Origin: Allacma fusca
Lineage: Eukaryota > Arthropoda > Collembola > Symphypleona > Sminthuridae
DNA: 64,000 bases
Assembly: GCA_947179485.1 (NCBI GenBank)
Contig: OX359247.1
Location: 2,137,060-2,201,059 of the forward strand
Reading direction: 5' to 3'
Shown here: one piece after another, positions 45,353 to 58,869 of the stretch
Position numbering within the stretch: position 1 is the stretch's first letter
Layout: every line of letters begins with the position of its first letter
Notes under the pieces: generated by a model
Databases searched by the model: none
Told to the model about the DNA's origin: nothing
What the model saw: the letters and a program-made list of their open reading frames with translations, nothing else
Translations under genes and position numbers: made by a program

Positions 45353-47242
45353 CTTAGCCAAAAGGCCTAGAAGTTTGTGTTCTTAGCCAAAAGGCCAAGA
45401 AGTTTTAGTTCTTAGCCAAATGGCAGAGAAAATTGTTTTCTCATCCAAAAGGCTCATAAGTTTTTGCTTTTCGATTAAAGGCCTAGAAGTTTGTGTTCTT
45501 AGCTAAAAGGCCGAAAAGTTTTTTTCTAAGCAAAAATGCCGAGAAGTTTCTGTTCTTAGCCAAAACGCCGAAAAACGTTTCTTCTTAGCCAAAACGCCGA
45601 GAAGTTTTTGTTCTTAGCCAAAAGGTCGCGAAGTTTTTGTTCCTAGCCAAAAGGCCTAGAAGTTTGTGTTCTTAGCTAAAAGGCCGGGAATTTTCTTCTT
45701 AGCTAAAAGGCCGAGAATTTTCTTCTTAGCTAAAAGGCCGAGAATTTTCTTCTTAGCCAAATAACTAAGAAGTTTTTGTTCTTAGCAAAATAACTAAGAA
45801 GTTTTTGTTCTTAGCCAAATAACTAAGAAGTTTTTGTTCTTAGCCAAATAACTAAGAAGTTTTTGTTCTTAGCCAAATAACTAAGAAGTTTTTGATTTTA
45901 GCCAAATAACTGAGAAGTGTTTGTGCTTACCCAATAGGCCTAGAAGTTTTTTTCTTAGCCAAAAGGCCCAAAAGTTTGTTTTTAGAAAGAAGCCGGAAAA
46001 TTGTTTTGTCTTTACCAAAAAACCCGAAATGTTTTTTTCTTACCTAAAAGGTCCAGAAGTTTTTATTTTTAGCCAAAAGGCTGTGAAGTTTTTGTTCTTA
46101 GTAAAAAGGGCTAGGAGGTTTTGTTCTGAGCAAAAGGCCTAGAAGTTTTTGTTCTGAGCCAAAAGGCGGAAAAGTTTTTGTTCTTAGCTAAAATGCAAAC
46201 AAATTTGGGTTCCCAAAAAAAGGACGGGTGGTTTTTCTCTTAGCCAAAAGGCCGAGAAGTATTTTTTCATAGCCAAAAGGCATAGAAGTTTTTGTTCTTA
46301 GCCAAAAGCCCGAGAATTTTTTGGTTTTACCCGAAAGGCCGAGAAGTTTTTTTTCTTACCTAAAAGGCCGAGAAGATTTTGTTCTGAGCCAAAAGGCCGT
46401 GAAGTTTTTGTTCTTAGCCAAAAGGCCGAGAAGTTTGTGTTCTTATCCAAAAGACCGATGATTTTGTTCTTAGCAAAATAACTGAGACGTTTCTGTTCTT
46501 ACCCAAATAACTGAGAAGGTTTTGTTCTTCTCCAAATAACTGAGAAGGTTTTGTTCTTCTCCAAATAACAGAAGTTTTTGTTCTTAGCCAAATAACAGAA
46601 ATTTTTGCTCTTAGCCTAAAGGCCGAGAAGTTTGTGTTCTTAGCCAAAAGTCCAAGAAGTTTTTGTTCTTAGCCAAATGGCCGAGAAAACTGTTTTCTCA
46701 GCCAAAAGGCCCATAAGTTTTCGCTTTTAGATAAAAGGTCTAGAAGTTTCTGTTCTTAGCCAAAACGCCGAAAAACGTTTCTTCTTAGCCAAAATGCCGA
46801 GAAGTTTTTGTTCTTAGCCAAAAGGCCGCGAAGTTTTCGTTCCTAGCCAAAAGGCCGCGAAGTTTTCGTTCCTAGCCAAAAGACCGCGAAGTTTTCGTTC
46901 CTAGCCAAAAGGCCTAGAAGTTTGTGTTCTCAGCTAAAAGGCCGACAATTTTCTTCTTAGCCAAATAACTAAGAAGTTTTTGTTCTTAGCCAAATAACTA
47001 AGAAGTTTTTGTTCTTAGCCAAAAAACTAAGAAGTTTTTGTTCTTAGCCAAATAACTGAGAAGTGTTTGTGCTTACCTAATAGGCCTAGAAGTGTTTTTC
47101 TTAGCCAAAAGGCCCAAACGTTTGTTTTTAGAAAGAAGCCCGAAAATTGTTTTGTCTTTACCAAAAAACCCGAAACGTTTTTTTCTTACCTAAAAGGTCC
47201 AGAAGTTTTTATTTTTAGCCAAAAGGCTGTGAAGTTTTTGTT
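45353..47242 (-). repeat. higher-order repeat copy 3 (1,890 bp, 86-bp deletion)
   Basis: Same order of variant monomers as copy 2 but lacks an 86-bp block (three monomers, TTAGTAAAAAGGGCTAGG onward) at its right end, near 47240. Confidence 0.85.
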
Positions 47243-50200
47243 CTTAGCCAAAAGGCCTAGAAGTTTGTGTTCTTAGCCAAAAGGCCAAGAAGTTTTAGTT
47301 CTTAGCCAAATGGCAGAGAAAATTGTTTTCTCATCCAAAAGGCTCATAAGTTTTTGCTTTTCGATTAAAGGCCTAGAAGTTTGTGTTCTTAGCTAAAAGG
47401 CCGAAAAGTTTTTTTCTAAGCAAAAATGCCGAGAAGTTTCTGTTCTTAGCCAAAACGCCGAAAAACGTTTCTTCTTAGCCAAAACGCCGAGAAGTTTTTG
47501 TTCTTAGCCAAAAGGTCGCGAAGTTTTTGTTCCTAGCCAAAAGGCCTAGAAGTTTGTGTTCTTAGCTAAAAAGCCGGGAATTTTCTTCTTAGCTAAAAGG
47601 CCGAGAATTTTCTTCTTAGCTAAAAGGCCGAGAATTTTCTTCTTAGCCAAATAACTAAGAAGTTTTTGTTCTTAGCAAAATAACTAAGAAGTTTTTGTTC
47701 TTAGCCAAATAACTAAGAAGTTTTTGTTCTTAGCCAAATAACTAAGAAGTTTTTGTTCTTAGCCAAATAACTAAGAAGTTTTTGATTTTAGCCAAATAAC
47801 TGAGAAGTGTTTGTGCTTACCCAATAGGCCTAGAAGTTTTTTTCTTAGCCAAAAGGCCCAAAAGTTTGTTTTTAGAAAGAAGCCGGAAAATTGTTTTGTC
47901 TTTACCAAAAAACCCGAAATGTTTTTTTCTTACCTAAAAGGTCCAGAAGTTTTTATTTTTAGCCAAAAGGCTGTGAAGTTTTTGTTCTTAGTAAAAAGGG
48001 CTAGGAGGTTTTGTTCTGAGCAAAAGGCCTAGAAGTTTTTGTTCTGAGCCAAAAGGCGGAAAAGTTTTTGTTCTTAGCTAAAATGCAAACAAATTTGGGT
48101 TCCCAAAAAAAGGACGGGTGGTTTTTCTCTTAGCCAAAAGGCCGAGAAGTATTTTTTCATAGCCAAAAGGCATAGAAGTTTTTGTTCTTAGCCAAAAGCC
48201 CGAGAATTTTTTGGTTTTACCCGAAAGGCCGAGAAGTTTTTTTTCTTAGCCAAAAGGCCGAGAAGATTTTGTTCTGAGCCAAAAGGCCGTGAAGTTTTTG
48301 TTCTTAGCCAAAAGGCCGAGAAGTTTGTGTTCTTATCCAAAAGACCGATGATTTTGTTCTTAGCAAAATAACTGAGACGTTTCTGTTCTTAGCCAAATAA
48401 CTGAGAAGGTTTTGTTCTTCTCCAAATAACTGAGAAGGTTTTGTTCTTCTCCAAATAACAGAAGTTTTTGTTCTTAGCCAAATAACAGAAATTTTTGCTC
48501 TTAGCCTAAAGGCCGAGAAGTTTGTGTTCTTAGCCAAAAGTCCAAGAAGTTTTTGTTCTTAGCCAAATGGCCGAGAAAACTGTTTTCTCAGCCAAAAGGC
48601 CCATAAGTTTTCGCTTTTAGATAAAAGGTCTAGAAGTTTCTGTTCTTAGCCAAAACGCCGAAAAACGTTTCTTCTTAGCCAAAATGCCGAGAAGTTTTTG
48701 TTCTTAGCCAAAAGGCCGCGAAGTTTTCGTTCCTAGCCAAAAGGCCGCGAAGTTTTCGTTCCTAGCCAAAAGACCGCGAAGTTTTCGTTCCTAGCCAAAA
48801 GGCCTAGAAGTTTGTGTTCTCAGCTAAAAGGCCGACAATTTTCTTCTTAGCCAAATAACTAAGAAGTTTTTGTTCTTAGCCAAATAACTAAGAAGTTTTT
48901 GTTCTTAGCCAAATAACTAAGAAGTTTTTGTTCTTAGCCAAATAACTAAGAAGTTTTTGTTCTTAGCCAAATAACTAAGAAGTTTTTGTTCTTAGCCAAA
49001 AGGTCGCGAAGTTTTTGTTCTTAGCCAAAAGTCCAAGAAGTTTTTGTTCTTAGCCAAATGGCCGAGAAAACTGTTTTCTCAGCCAAAAGGCCCATAAGTT
49101 TTCGCTTTTAGATAAAAGGTCTAGAAGTTTCTGTTCTTAGCCAAAACGCCGAAAAACGTTTCTTCTTAGCCAAAATGCCGAGAAGTTTTTGTTCTTAGCC
49201 AAAAGGCCGCGAAGTTTTCGTTCCTAGCCAAAAGGCCGCGAAGTTTTCGTTCCTAGCCAAAAGACCGCGAAGTTTTCGTTCCTAGCCAAAAGGCCTAGAA
49301 GTTTGTGTTCTCAGCTAAAAGGCCGACAATTTTCTTCTTAGCCAAATAACTAAGAAGTTTTTGTTCTTAGCCAAATAACTAAGAAGTTTTTGTTCTTAGC
49401 CAAATAACTAAGAAGTTTTTGTTCTTAGCCAAATAACTAAGAAGTTTTTGTTCTTAGCCAAATAACTAAGAAGTTTTTGTTCTTAGCCAAAAGGTCGCGA
49501 AGTTTTTGTTCTTAGCCAAAAGGTCGCGAAGTTTTTGTTCCTAGCCAAAAGGCCTAGAAGTTTGTGTTCTCAGCTAAAAGGCCGACAATTTTCTTCTTAG
49601 CCAAATAACTAAGAAGTTTTTGTTCTTAGCCAAATAACTAAGAAGTTTTTGTTCTTAGCCAAATAACTAAGAAGTTTTTGTTCTTAGCCAAATAACTAAG
49701 AAGTTTTTGTTCTTAGCCAAATAACTAAGAAGTTTTTGTTCTTAGCCAAATAACTAAGAAGTTTTTGTTCTTAGCCAAATAACTAAGAAGTTTTTGATTT
49801 TAGCCAAATAACTGAGAAGTGTTTGTGCTTACCCAATAGGCCTAGAAGTTTTTTTCTTAGCCAAAAGGCCCAAAAGTTTGTTTTTAGAAAGAAGCCGGAA
49901 AATTGTTTTGTCTTTACCAAAAAACCCGAAATGTTTTTTTCTTACCTAAAAGGTCCAGAAGTTTTTATTTTTAGCCAAAAGGCTGTGAAGTTTTTGTTCT
50001 TAGTAAAAAGGGCTAGGAGGTTTTGTTCTGAGCAAAAGGCCTAGAAGTTTTTGTTCTGAGCCAAAAGGCGGAAAAGTTTTTGTTCTTAGCTAAAATGCAA
50101 ACAAATTTGGGTTCCCAAAAAAAGGACGGGTGGTTTTTCTCTTAGCCAAAAGGCCGAGAAGTATTTTTTCATAGCCAAAAGGCATAGAAGTTTTTGTTCT

Positions 50201-51144
50201 TAGCCAAAAGCCCGAGAATTTTTTGGTTTTACCCGAAAGGCCGAGAAGTTTTTTTTCTTAGCCAAAAGGCCGAGAAGATTTTGTTCTGAGCCAAAAGGCC
50301 GTGAAGTTTTTGTTCTTAGCCAAAAGGCCGAGAAGTTTGTGTTCTTATCCAAAAGACCGATGATTTTGTTCTTAGCAAAATAACTGAGACGTTTCTGTTC
50401 TTAGCCAAATAACTGAGAAGGTTTTGTTCTTCTCCAAATAACTGAGAAGGTTTTGTTCTTCTCCAAATAACAGAAGTTTTTGTTCTTAGCCAAATAACAG
50501 AAATTTTTGCTCTTAGCCTAAAGGCCGAGAAGTTTGTGTTCTTAGCCAAAAGTCCAAGAAGTTTTTGTTCTTAGCCAAATGGCCGAGAAAACTGTTTTCT
50601 CAGCCAAAAGGCCCATAAGTTTTCGCTTTTAGATAAAAGGTCTAGAAGTTTCTGTTCTTAGCCAAAACGCCGAAAAACGTTTCTTCTTAGCCAAAATGCC
50701 GAGAAGTTTTTGTTCTTAGCCAAAAGGCCGCGAAGTTTTCGTTCCTAGCCAAAAGGCCGCGAAGTTTTCGTTCCTAGCCAAAAGACCGCGAAGTTTTCGT
50801 TCCTAGCCAAAAGGCCTAGAAGTTTGTGTTCTCAGCTAAAAGGCCGACAATTTTCTTCTTAGCCAAATAACTAAGAAGTTTTTGTTCTTAGCCAAATAAC
50901 TAAGAAGTTTTTGTTCTTAGCCAAAAAACTAAGAAGTTTTTGTTCTTAGCCAAATAACTGAGAAGTGTTTGTGCTTACCTAATAGGCCTAGAAGTGTTTT
51001 TCTTAGCCAAAAGGCCCAAACGTTTGTTTTTAGAAAGAAGCCCGAAAATTGTTTTGTCTTTACCAAAAAACCCGAAACGTTTTTTTCTTACCTAAAAGGT
51101 CCAGAAGTTTTTATTTTTAGCCAAAAGGCTGTGAAGTTTTTGTT
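47243..51144 (-). repeat. expanded higher-order copy (3,902 bp)
   Basis: One unit plus internal duplications. Between about 48,850 and 49,800 the block with GGCCGCGAAG monomers and long runs of the ATAACTAAG variant is repeated. It ends with the same 86-bp deletion as copy 3. Confidence 0.75.
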
Positions 51145-54100
51145 CTTAGCCAAAAGGCCTAGAAGTTTGTGTTCTTAGCCAAAAGGCCAAGAAGTTTTAG
51201 TTCTTAGCCAAATGGCAGAGAAAATTGTTTTCTCATCCAAAAGGCTCATAAGTTTTTGCTTTTCGATTAAAGGCCTAGAAGTTTGTGTTCTTAGCTAAAA
51301 GGCCGAAAAGTTTTTTTCTAAGCAAAAATGCCGAGAAGTTTCTGTTCTTAGCCAAAACGCCGAAAAACGTTTCTTCTTAGCCAAAACGCCGAGAAGTTTT
51401 TGTTCTTAGCCAAAAGGTCGCGAAGTTTTTGTTCCTAGCCAAAAGGCCTAGAAGTTTGTGTTCTTAGCTAAAAAGCCGGGAATTTTCTTCTTAGCTAAAA
51501 GGCCGAGAATTTTCTTCTTAGCTAAAAGGCCGAGAATTTTCTTCTTAGCCAAATAACTAAGAAGTTTTTGTTCTTAGCAAAATAACTAAGAAGTTTTTGT
51601 TCTTAGCCAAATAACTAAGAAGTTTTTGTTCTTAGCCAAATAACTAAGAAGTTTTTGTTCTTAGCCAAATAACTAAGAAGTTTTTGATTTTAGCCAAATA
51701 ACTGAGAAGTGTTTGTGCTTACCCAATAGGCCTAGAAGTTTTTTTCTTAGCCAAAAGGCCCAAAAGTTTGTTTTTAGAAAGAAGCCGGAAAATTGTTTTG
51801 TCTTTACCAAAAAACCCGAAATGTTTTTTTCTTGCCTAAAAGGTCCAGAAGTTTTTATTTTTAGCCAAAAGGCTGTGAAGTTTTTGTTCTTAGTAAAAAG
51901 GGCTAGGAGGTTTTGTTCTGAGCAAAAGGCCTAGAAGTTTTTGTTCTGAGCCAAAAGGCGGAAAAGTTTTTGTTCTTAGCTAAAATGCAAACAAATTTGG
52001 GTTCCCAAAAAAAGGACGGGTGGTTTTTCTCTTAGCCAAAAGGCCGAGAAGTATTTTTTCATAGCCAAAAGGCATAGAAGTTTTTGTTCTTAGCCAAAAG
52101 CCCGAGAATTTTTTGGTTTTACCCGAAAGGCCGAGAAGTTTTTTTTCTTAGCCAAAAGGCCGAGAAGATTTTGTTCTGAGCCAAAAGGCCGTGAAGTTTT
52201 TGTTCTTAGCCAAAAGGCCGAGAAGTTTGTGTTCTTATCCAAAAGACCGATGATTTTGTTCTTAGCAAAATAACTGAGACGTTTCTGTTCTTAGCCAAAT
52301 AACTGAGAAGGTTTTGTTCTTCTCCAAATAACTGAGAAGGTTTTGTTCTTCTCCAAATAACAGAAGTTTTTGTTCTTAGCCAAATAACAGAAATTTTTGC
52401 TCTTAGCCTAAAGGCCGAGAAGTTTGTGTTCTTAGCCAAAAGTCCAAGAAGTTTTTGTTCTTAGCCAAATGGCCGAGAAAACTGTTTTCTCAGCCAAAAG
52501 GCCCATAAGTTTTCGCTTTTAGATAAAAGGTCTAGAAGTTTCTGTTCTTAGCCAAAACGCCGAAAAACGTTTCTTCTTAGCCAAAATGCCGAGAAGTTTT
52601 TGTTCTTAGCCAAAAGGCCGCGAAGTTTTCGTTCCTAGCCAAAAGGCCGCGAAGTTTTCGTTCCTAGCCAAAAGACCGCGAAGTTTTCGTTCCTAGCCAA
52701 AAGGCCTAGAAGTTTGTGTTCTCAGCTAAAAGGCCGACAATTTTCTTCTTAGCCAAATAACTAAGAAGTTTTTGTTCTTAGCCAAATAACTAAGAAGTTT
52801 TTGTTCTTAGCCAAATAACTAAGAAGTTTTTGTTCTTAGCCAAATAACTAAGAAGTTTTTGTTCTTAGCCAAATAACTAAGAAGTTTTTGTTCTTAGCCA
52901 AAAGGTCGCGAAGTTTTTGTTCTTAGCCAAAAGGTCGCGAAGTTTTTGTTCCTAGCCAAAAGGCCTAGAAGTTTGTGTTCTTAGCTAAAAGGCCGGGAAT
53001 TTTCTTCTTAGCTAAAAGGCCGAGAATTTTCTTCTTAGCTAAAAGGCCGAGAATTTTCTTCTTAGCTAAAAGGCCGAGAATTTTCTTCTTAGCCAAATAA
53101 CTAAGAAGTTTTTGTTCTTAGCAAAATAACTAAGAAGTTTTTGTTCTTAGCCAAATAACTGAGAAGTGTTTGTGCTTACCCAATAGGCCTAGAAGTTTTT
53201 TTCTTAGCCAAAAGGCCCAAAAGTTTGTTTTTAGAAAGAAGCCGGAAAATTGTTTTGTCTTTACCAAAAAACCCGAAATGTTTTTTTCTTACCTAAAAGG
53301 TCCAGAAGTTTTTATTTTTAGCCAAAAGGCTGTGAAGTTTTTGTTCTTAGTAAAAAGGGCTAGGAGGTTTTGTTCTGAGCAAAAGGCCTAGAGGTTTTTG
53401 TTCTGAGCCAAAAGGCGGAAAAGTTTTTGTTCTTAGCTAAAATGCAAACAAATTTGGGTTCCCAAAAAAAGGACGGGTGGTTTTTCTCTTAGCCAAAAGG
53501 CCGAGAAGTATTTTTTCATAGCCAAAAGGCATAGAAGTTTTTGTTCTTAGCCAAAAGCCCGAGAATTTTTTGGTTTTACCCGAAAGGCCGAGAAGTTTTT
53601 TTTCTTAGCCAAAAGGCCGAGAAGATTTTGTTCTGAGCCAAAAGGCCGTGAAGTTTTTGTTCTTAGCCAAAAGGCCGAGAAGTTTGTGTTCTTATCCAAA
53701 AGACCGATGATTTTGTTCTTAGCAAAATAACTGAGACGTTTCTGTTCTTACCCAAATAACTGAGAAGGTTTTGTTCTTCTCCAAATAACTGAGAAGGTTT
53801 TGTTCTTCTCCAAATAACAGAAGTTTTTGTTCTTAGCCAAATAACAGAAATTTTTGCTCTTAGCCTAAAGGCCGAGAAGTTTGTGTTCTTAGCCAAAAGT
53901 CCAAGAAGTTTTTGTTCTTAGCCAAATGGCCGAGAAAACTGTTTTCTCAGCCAAAAGGCCCATAAGTTTTCGCTTTTAGATAAAAGGTCTAGAAGTTTCT
54001 GTTCTTAGCCAAAACGCCGAAAAACGTTTCTTCTTAGCCAAAATGCCGAGAAGTTTTTGTTCTTAGCCAAAAGGCCGCGAAGTTTTCGTTCCTAGCCAAA

Positions 54101-54606
54101 AGGCCGCGAAGTTTTCGTTCCTAGCCAAAAGACCGCGAAGTTTTCGTTCCTAGCCAAAAGGCCTAGAAGTTTGTGTTCTCAGCTAAAAAGCCGACAATTT
54201 TCTTCTTAGCCAAATAACTAAGAAGTTTTTGTTCTTAGCCAAATAACTAAGAAGTTTTTGTTCTTAGCCAAATAACTAAGAAGTTTTTGTTCTTAGCCAA
54301 ATAACTAAGAAGTTTTTGTTCTTAGCCAAATAACTGAGAAGTGTTTGTGCTTACCTAATAGGCCTAGAAGTTTTTTTCTTAGCCAAAAGGCCCAAACGTT
54401 TGTTTTTAGAAAGAAGCCCGAAAATTGTTTTGTCTTTACCAAAAAACCCGAAACGTTTTTTTCTTACCTAAAAGGTCCAGAAGTTTTTATTTTTAGCCAA
54501 AAGGCTGTGAAGTTTTTGTTCTTAGTAAAAAGGGCTAGGAGGTTTTGTTCTGAGCAAAAGGCCTAGAAGTTTTTGTTCTGAGCCAAAAGGCGGAGAAGTT
54601 TTTGTT
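51145..54606 (-). repeat. rearranged higher-order copy (3,462 bp)
   Basis: Contains two unit-like passages with a shortened first sub-block; anchors fall at 51713, 53170 and 54345 instead of the regular 830/1,146 pattern. Confidence 0.7.
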
Positions 54607-57600
54607 CTTAGCCAAAAGGCCTAGAAGTTTGTGTTCTTAGCCAAAAGGCCAAGAAGTTTTAGTTCTTAGCCAAATGGCAGGGAAAATTGTTTTCTCATCC
54701 AAAAGGCTCTTAAGTTTTTGCTTTTCGATTAAAGGCCTAGAAGTTTGTGTTCTTAGCTAAAAGGCCGAAAAGTTTTTTTCTAAGCAAAAATGCCGAGAAG
54801 TTTCAGTTCTTAGCCAAAACGCCGAAAAACGTTTCTTCTTAGCCAAAACGCCGAGAAGTTTTTGTTCTTAGCCAAAAGGTCGCGAAGTTTTTGTTCTTAG
54901 CCAAAAGGTCGCGAAGTTTTTGTTCCTAGCCAAAAGGCCTAGAAGTTTGTGTTCTTAGCTAAAAGGCCGGGAATTTTCTTCTTAGCTAAAAGGCCGAGAA
55001 TTTTCTTCTTAGCTAAAAGGCCGAGAATTTTCTTCTTAGCTAAAAGGCCGAGAATTTTCTTCTTAGCCAAATAACTAAGAAGTTTTTGTTCTTAGCAAAA
55101 TAACTAAGAAGTTTTTGTTCTTAGCCAAATAACTGAGAAGTGTTTGTGCTTACCCAATAGGCCTAGAAGTTTTTTTCTTAGCCAAAAGGCCCAAAAGTTT
55201 GTTTTTAGAAAGAAGCCGGAAAATTGTTTTGTCTTTACCAAAAAACCCGAAATGTTTTTTTCTTACCTAAAAGGTCCAGAAGTTTTTATTTTTAGCCAAA
55301 AGGCTGTGAAGTTTTTGTTCTTAGTAAAAAGGGCTAGGAGGTTTTGTTTTGAGCAAAAGGCCTAGAAGTTTTTGTTCTGAGCCTAAAGGCGGAGAAGTTT
55401 TTGTTCTTAGCCAAAAGGCCGAAAAGTTTGTGTTCTTATCCAAAAGACCGATGATTTTGTTCTTAGCAAAATAACTGAGACGTTTCTTTTCTTAGCCAAA
55501 TAACTAAGAAGTTTTTGATTTTAGCCAAATAACTGAGAAGTGTTTGTGCTTACCCAATAGGCCTAGAAGTTGTTTTCTTAGCCAAAAGGCCCAAAAGTTT
55601 GTTTTTAGAAAGAAGCCCGAAAATTGTTTTGTCTTTACCAAAATACCCGAAACGTTTTTTTCTTACCTAAAAGGTCCAGAAGTTTTTATTTTTAGCCAAA
55701 GGGCTGTGAAGATTTTCTTCTTAGTAAAAAGGGCTAGGAGGTTTTGTTCTGAGCCAAAAGGCGGAGAAGTTTTTGTTCTTAGCTAAAATGCAAACAAATT
55801 TGGGTTCCCAAAAAAAGGACGGGTGGTTTTTCTCTTAGCCAAAAGGCCGAGAAGTATTTTTTCATAGCCAAAAGGCATAGAAGTTTTTGTTCTTAGCCAA
55901 AAGCCCGAGAATTTTTTGGTTTTACCCGAAAGGCCGAGAAGTTTTTTTTCTTAGCCAAAAGGCCGAGAAGATTTTGTTCTGAGCCAAAAGGCCGTGAAGT
56001 TTTTGTTCTTAGCCAAAAGGCCGAGAAGTTTGTGTTCTTATCCAAAAGACCGATGATTTTGTTCTTAGCAAAATAACTGAGACGTTTCTGTTCTTAGCCA
56101 AATAACTGAGAAGGTTTTGTTCTTCTCCAAATAACTGAGAAGGTTTTGTTCTTCTCCAAATAACAGAAGTTTTTGTTCTTAGCCAAATAACAGAAATTTT
56201 TGCTCTTAGCCTAAAGGCCGAGAAGTTTGTGTTCTTAGCCAAAAGTCCAAGAAGTTTTTGTTCTTAGCCAAATGGCCGAGAAAACTGTTTTCTCAGCCAA
56301 AAGGCCCATAAGTTTTCGCTTTTAGATAAAAGGTCTAGAAGTTTCTGTTCTTAGCCAAAACGCCGAAAAACGTTTCTTCTTAGCCAAAATGCCGAGAAGT
56401 TTTTGTTCTTAGCCAAAAGGCCGCGAAGTTTTCGTTCCTAGCCAAAAGACCGCGAAGTTTTCGTTCCTAGCCAAAAGACCGCGAAGTTTTCGTTCCTAGC
56501 CAAAAGGCCTAGAAGTTTGTGTTCTCAGCTAAAAGGCCGACAATTTTCTTCTTAGCCAAATAACTAAGAAGTTTTTGTTCTTAGCCAAATAACTAAGAAG
56601 TTTTTGTTCTCAGCCAAATAACGGAGAAGTGTTTGTGCTTACCTAATAGGCCTAGAAGTTTTTTTCTTAGCCAAAAGGCCCAAACGTTTGTTTTTAGAAA
56701 GAAGCCCGAAAATTGTTTTGTCTTTACCAAAAAACCCGAAACGTTTTTTTCTTACCTAAAAGGTCCAGAAGTTTTTATTTTTAGCCAAAAGGCTGTGAAG
56801 TTTTTGTTCTTAGTAAAAAGGGCTAGGAGGTTTTGTTCTGAGCAAAAGGCCTAGAAGTTTTTGTTCTGAGCCAAAAGGCGGAGAAGTTTTTGTTCTTAGC
56901 CAAAAGGCCGAAAAGTTTGTGTTCTTATCCAAAAGATCGATGATTTTGTTCTTAGCAAAATAACTGAGACGTTTCTGTTCTTAGCCAAATAACTGAGAAG
57001 GTTTTGTGCTTCTCCAAATAACTGAGAAGTTTTTGTACTTAACCAAATAACTGAGAAGTGTTTGTGCTTACCTAATAGGCCTAGAAGGTTTTTTCTTAGC
57101 CAAAAGGCCCAAACGTTTGTTTTTAGAAAGAAGCCCGAAAATTGTTTTGTCTTTACCAAAAAACCCGAAACGTTTTTTTCTTACCTAAAAGGTCCAGAAG
57201 TTTTTATTTTTAGCCAAAAGGCTGTGAAGTTTTTGTTCTTAGTAAAAAGGGCTAGGAGGTTTTGTTTTGAGCAAAAGGCCTAGAAGTTTTTGTTCTGAGC
57301 CTAAAGGCGGAGAAGTTTTTGTTCTTAGCCAAAAGGCCGAAAAGTTTGTGTTCTTATCCAAAAGACCGATGATTTTGTTCTTAGCAAAATAACTGAGACG
57401 TTTCTTTTCTTAGCCAAATAACTAAGAAGTTTTTGATTTTAGCCAAATAACTGAGAAGTGTTTGTGCTTACCCAATAGGCCTAGAAGTTGTTTTCTTAGC
57501 CAAAAGGCCCAAAAGTTTGTTTTTAGAAAGAAGCCCGAAAATTGTTTTGTCTTTACCAAAAAACCCGAAACGTTTTTTTCTTACCTAAAAGGTCCAGAAG

Positions 57601-58869
57601 TTTTTATTTTTAGCCAAAGGGCTGTGAAGATTTTCTTCTTAGTAAAAAGGGCTAGGAGGTTTTGTTCTGAGCCAAAAGGCGGAGAAGTTTTTGTTCTTAG
57701 CTAAAATGCAAACAAATTTGGGTTCCCAAAAAAAGGACGGGTGGTTTTTCTCTTAGCCAAAAGGCCGAGAAGTATTTTTTCATAGTAAAAAGGCATAGAA
57801 GTTTTTGTTCTTAGCCAAAAGCCCGAGAATTTTTTGGTTTTACCCGAAAGGCCCAGAAGTTTTTTTTCTCAGCCAAAAGGCCCAAACGTTTGTTTTTAGA
57901 AAGAAGCCCGAAAATTGTTTTGTCTTTACCAAAAAACCCGAAACGTTTTTTTCTTACCTAAAAGGTCCAGAAGTTTTTATTTTTAGCCAAAAGGCTGTGA
58001 AGTTTTTGTTCTTAGTAAAAAGGGCTAGGAGGTTTTGTTTTGAGCAAAAGGCCTAGAAGTTTTTGTTCTGAGCCTAAAGGCGGAGAAGTTTTTGTTCTTA
58101 GCCAAAAGGCCGAAAAGTTTGTGTTCTTATCCAAAAGACCGATGATTTTGTTCTTAGCAAAATAACTGAGACGTTTCTTTTCTTAGCCAAATAACTAAGA
58201 AGTTTTTGATTTTAGCCAAATAACTGAGAAGTGTTTGTGCTTACCCAATAGGCCTAGAAGTTGTTTTCTTAGCCAAAAGGCCCAAAAGTTTGTTTTTAGA
58301 AAGAAGCCCGAAAATTGTTTTGTCTTTACCAAAAAACCCGAAACGTTTTTTTCTTACCTAAAAGGTCCAGAAGTTTTTATTTTTAGCCAAAGGGCTGTGA
58401 AGATTTTCTTCTTAGTAAAAAGGGCTAGGAGGTTTTGTTCTGAGCCAAAAGGCGGAGAAGTTTTTGTTCTTAGCTAAAATGCAAACAAATTTGGGTTCCC
58501 AAAAAAAGGACGGGTGGTTTTTCTCTTAGCCAAAAGGCCGAGAAGTATTTTTTCATAGTAAAAAGGCATAGAAGTTTTTGTTCTTAGCCAAAAGCCCGAG
58601 AATTTTTTGGTTTTACCCGAAAGGCCCAGAAGTTTTTTTTCTCAGCCAAAAGGCCCAAACGTTTGTTTTTAGAAAGAAGCCCGAAAATTGTTTTGTCTTT
58701 ACCAAAAAACCCGAAACGTTTTTTTCTTACCCAAAAGGTCCAGAAGTTCTTATTTTTAGCCAAAAGGCTGTGAAGTTTTTGTTCTTAGTAAAAAGGGCTA
58801 GGAGGTTTTGTTCTGAGCAAAAGGCCTAGAAGTTTTTGTTCTGAGCCAAAAGGCGGAGAAGTTTTTGTT
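54607..58869 (-). repeat. locally reorganised zone with 400-, 429- and 773-bp periods
   Basis: Anchors at 55144, 55544, 56633, 57062, 57462 and 58235. The stretch 57462-58234 is repeated almost exactly in 58235-59007, a 773-bp tandem duplication. Confidence 0.7.
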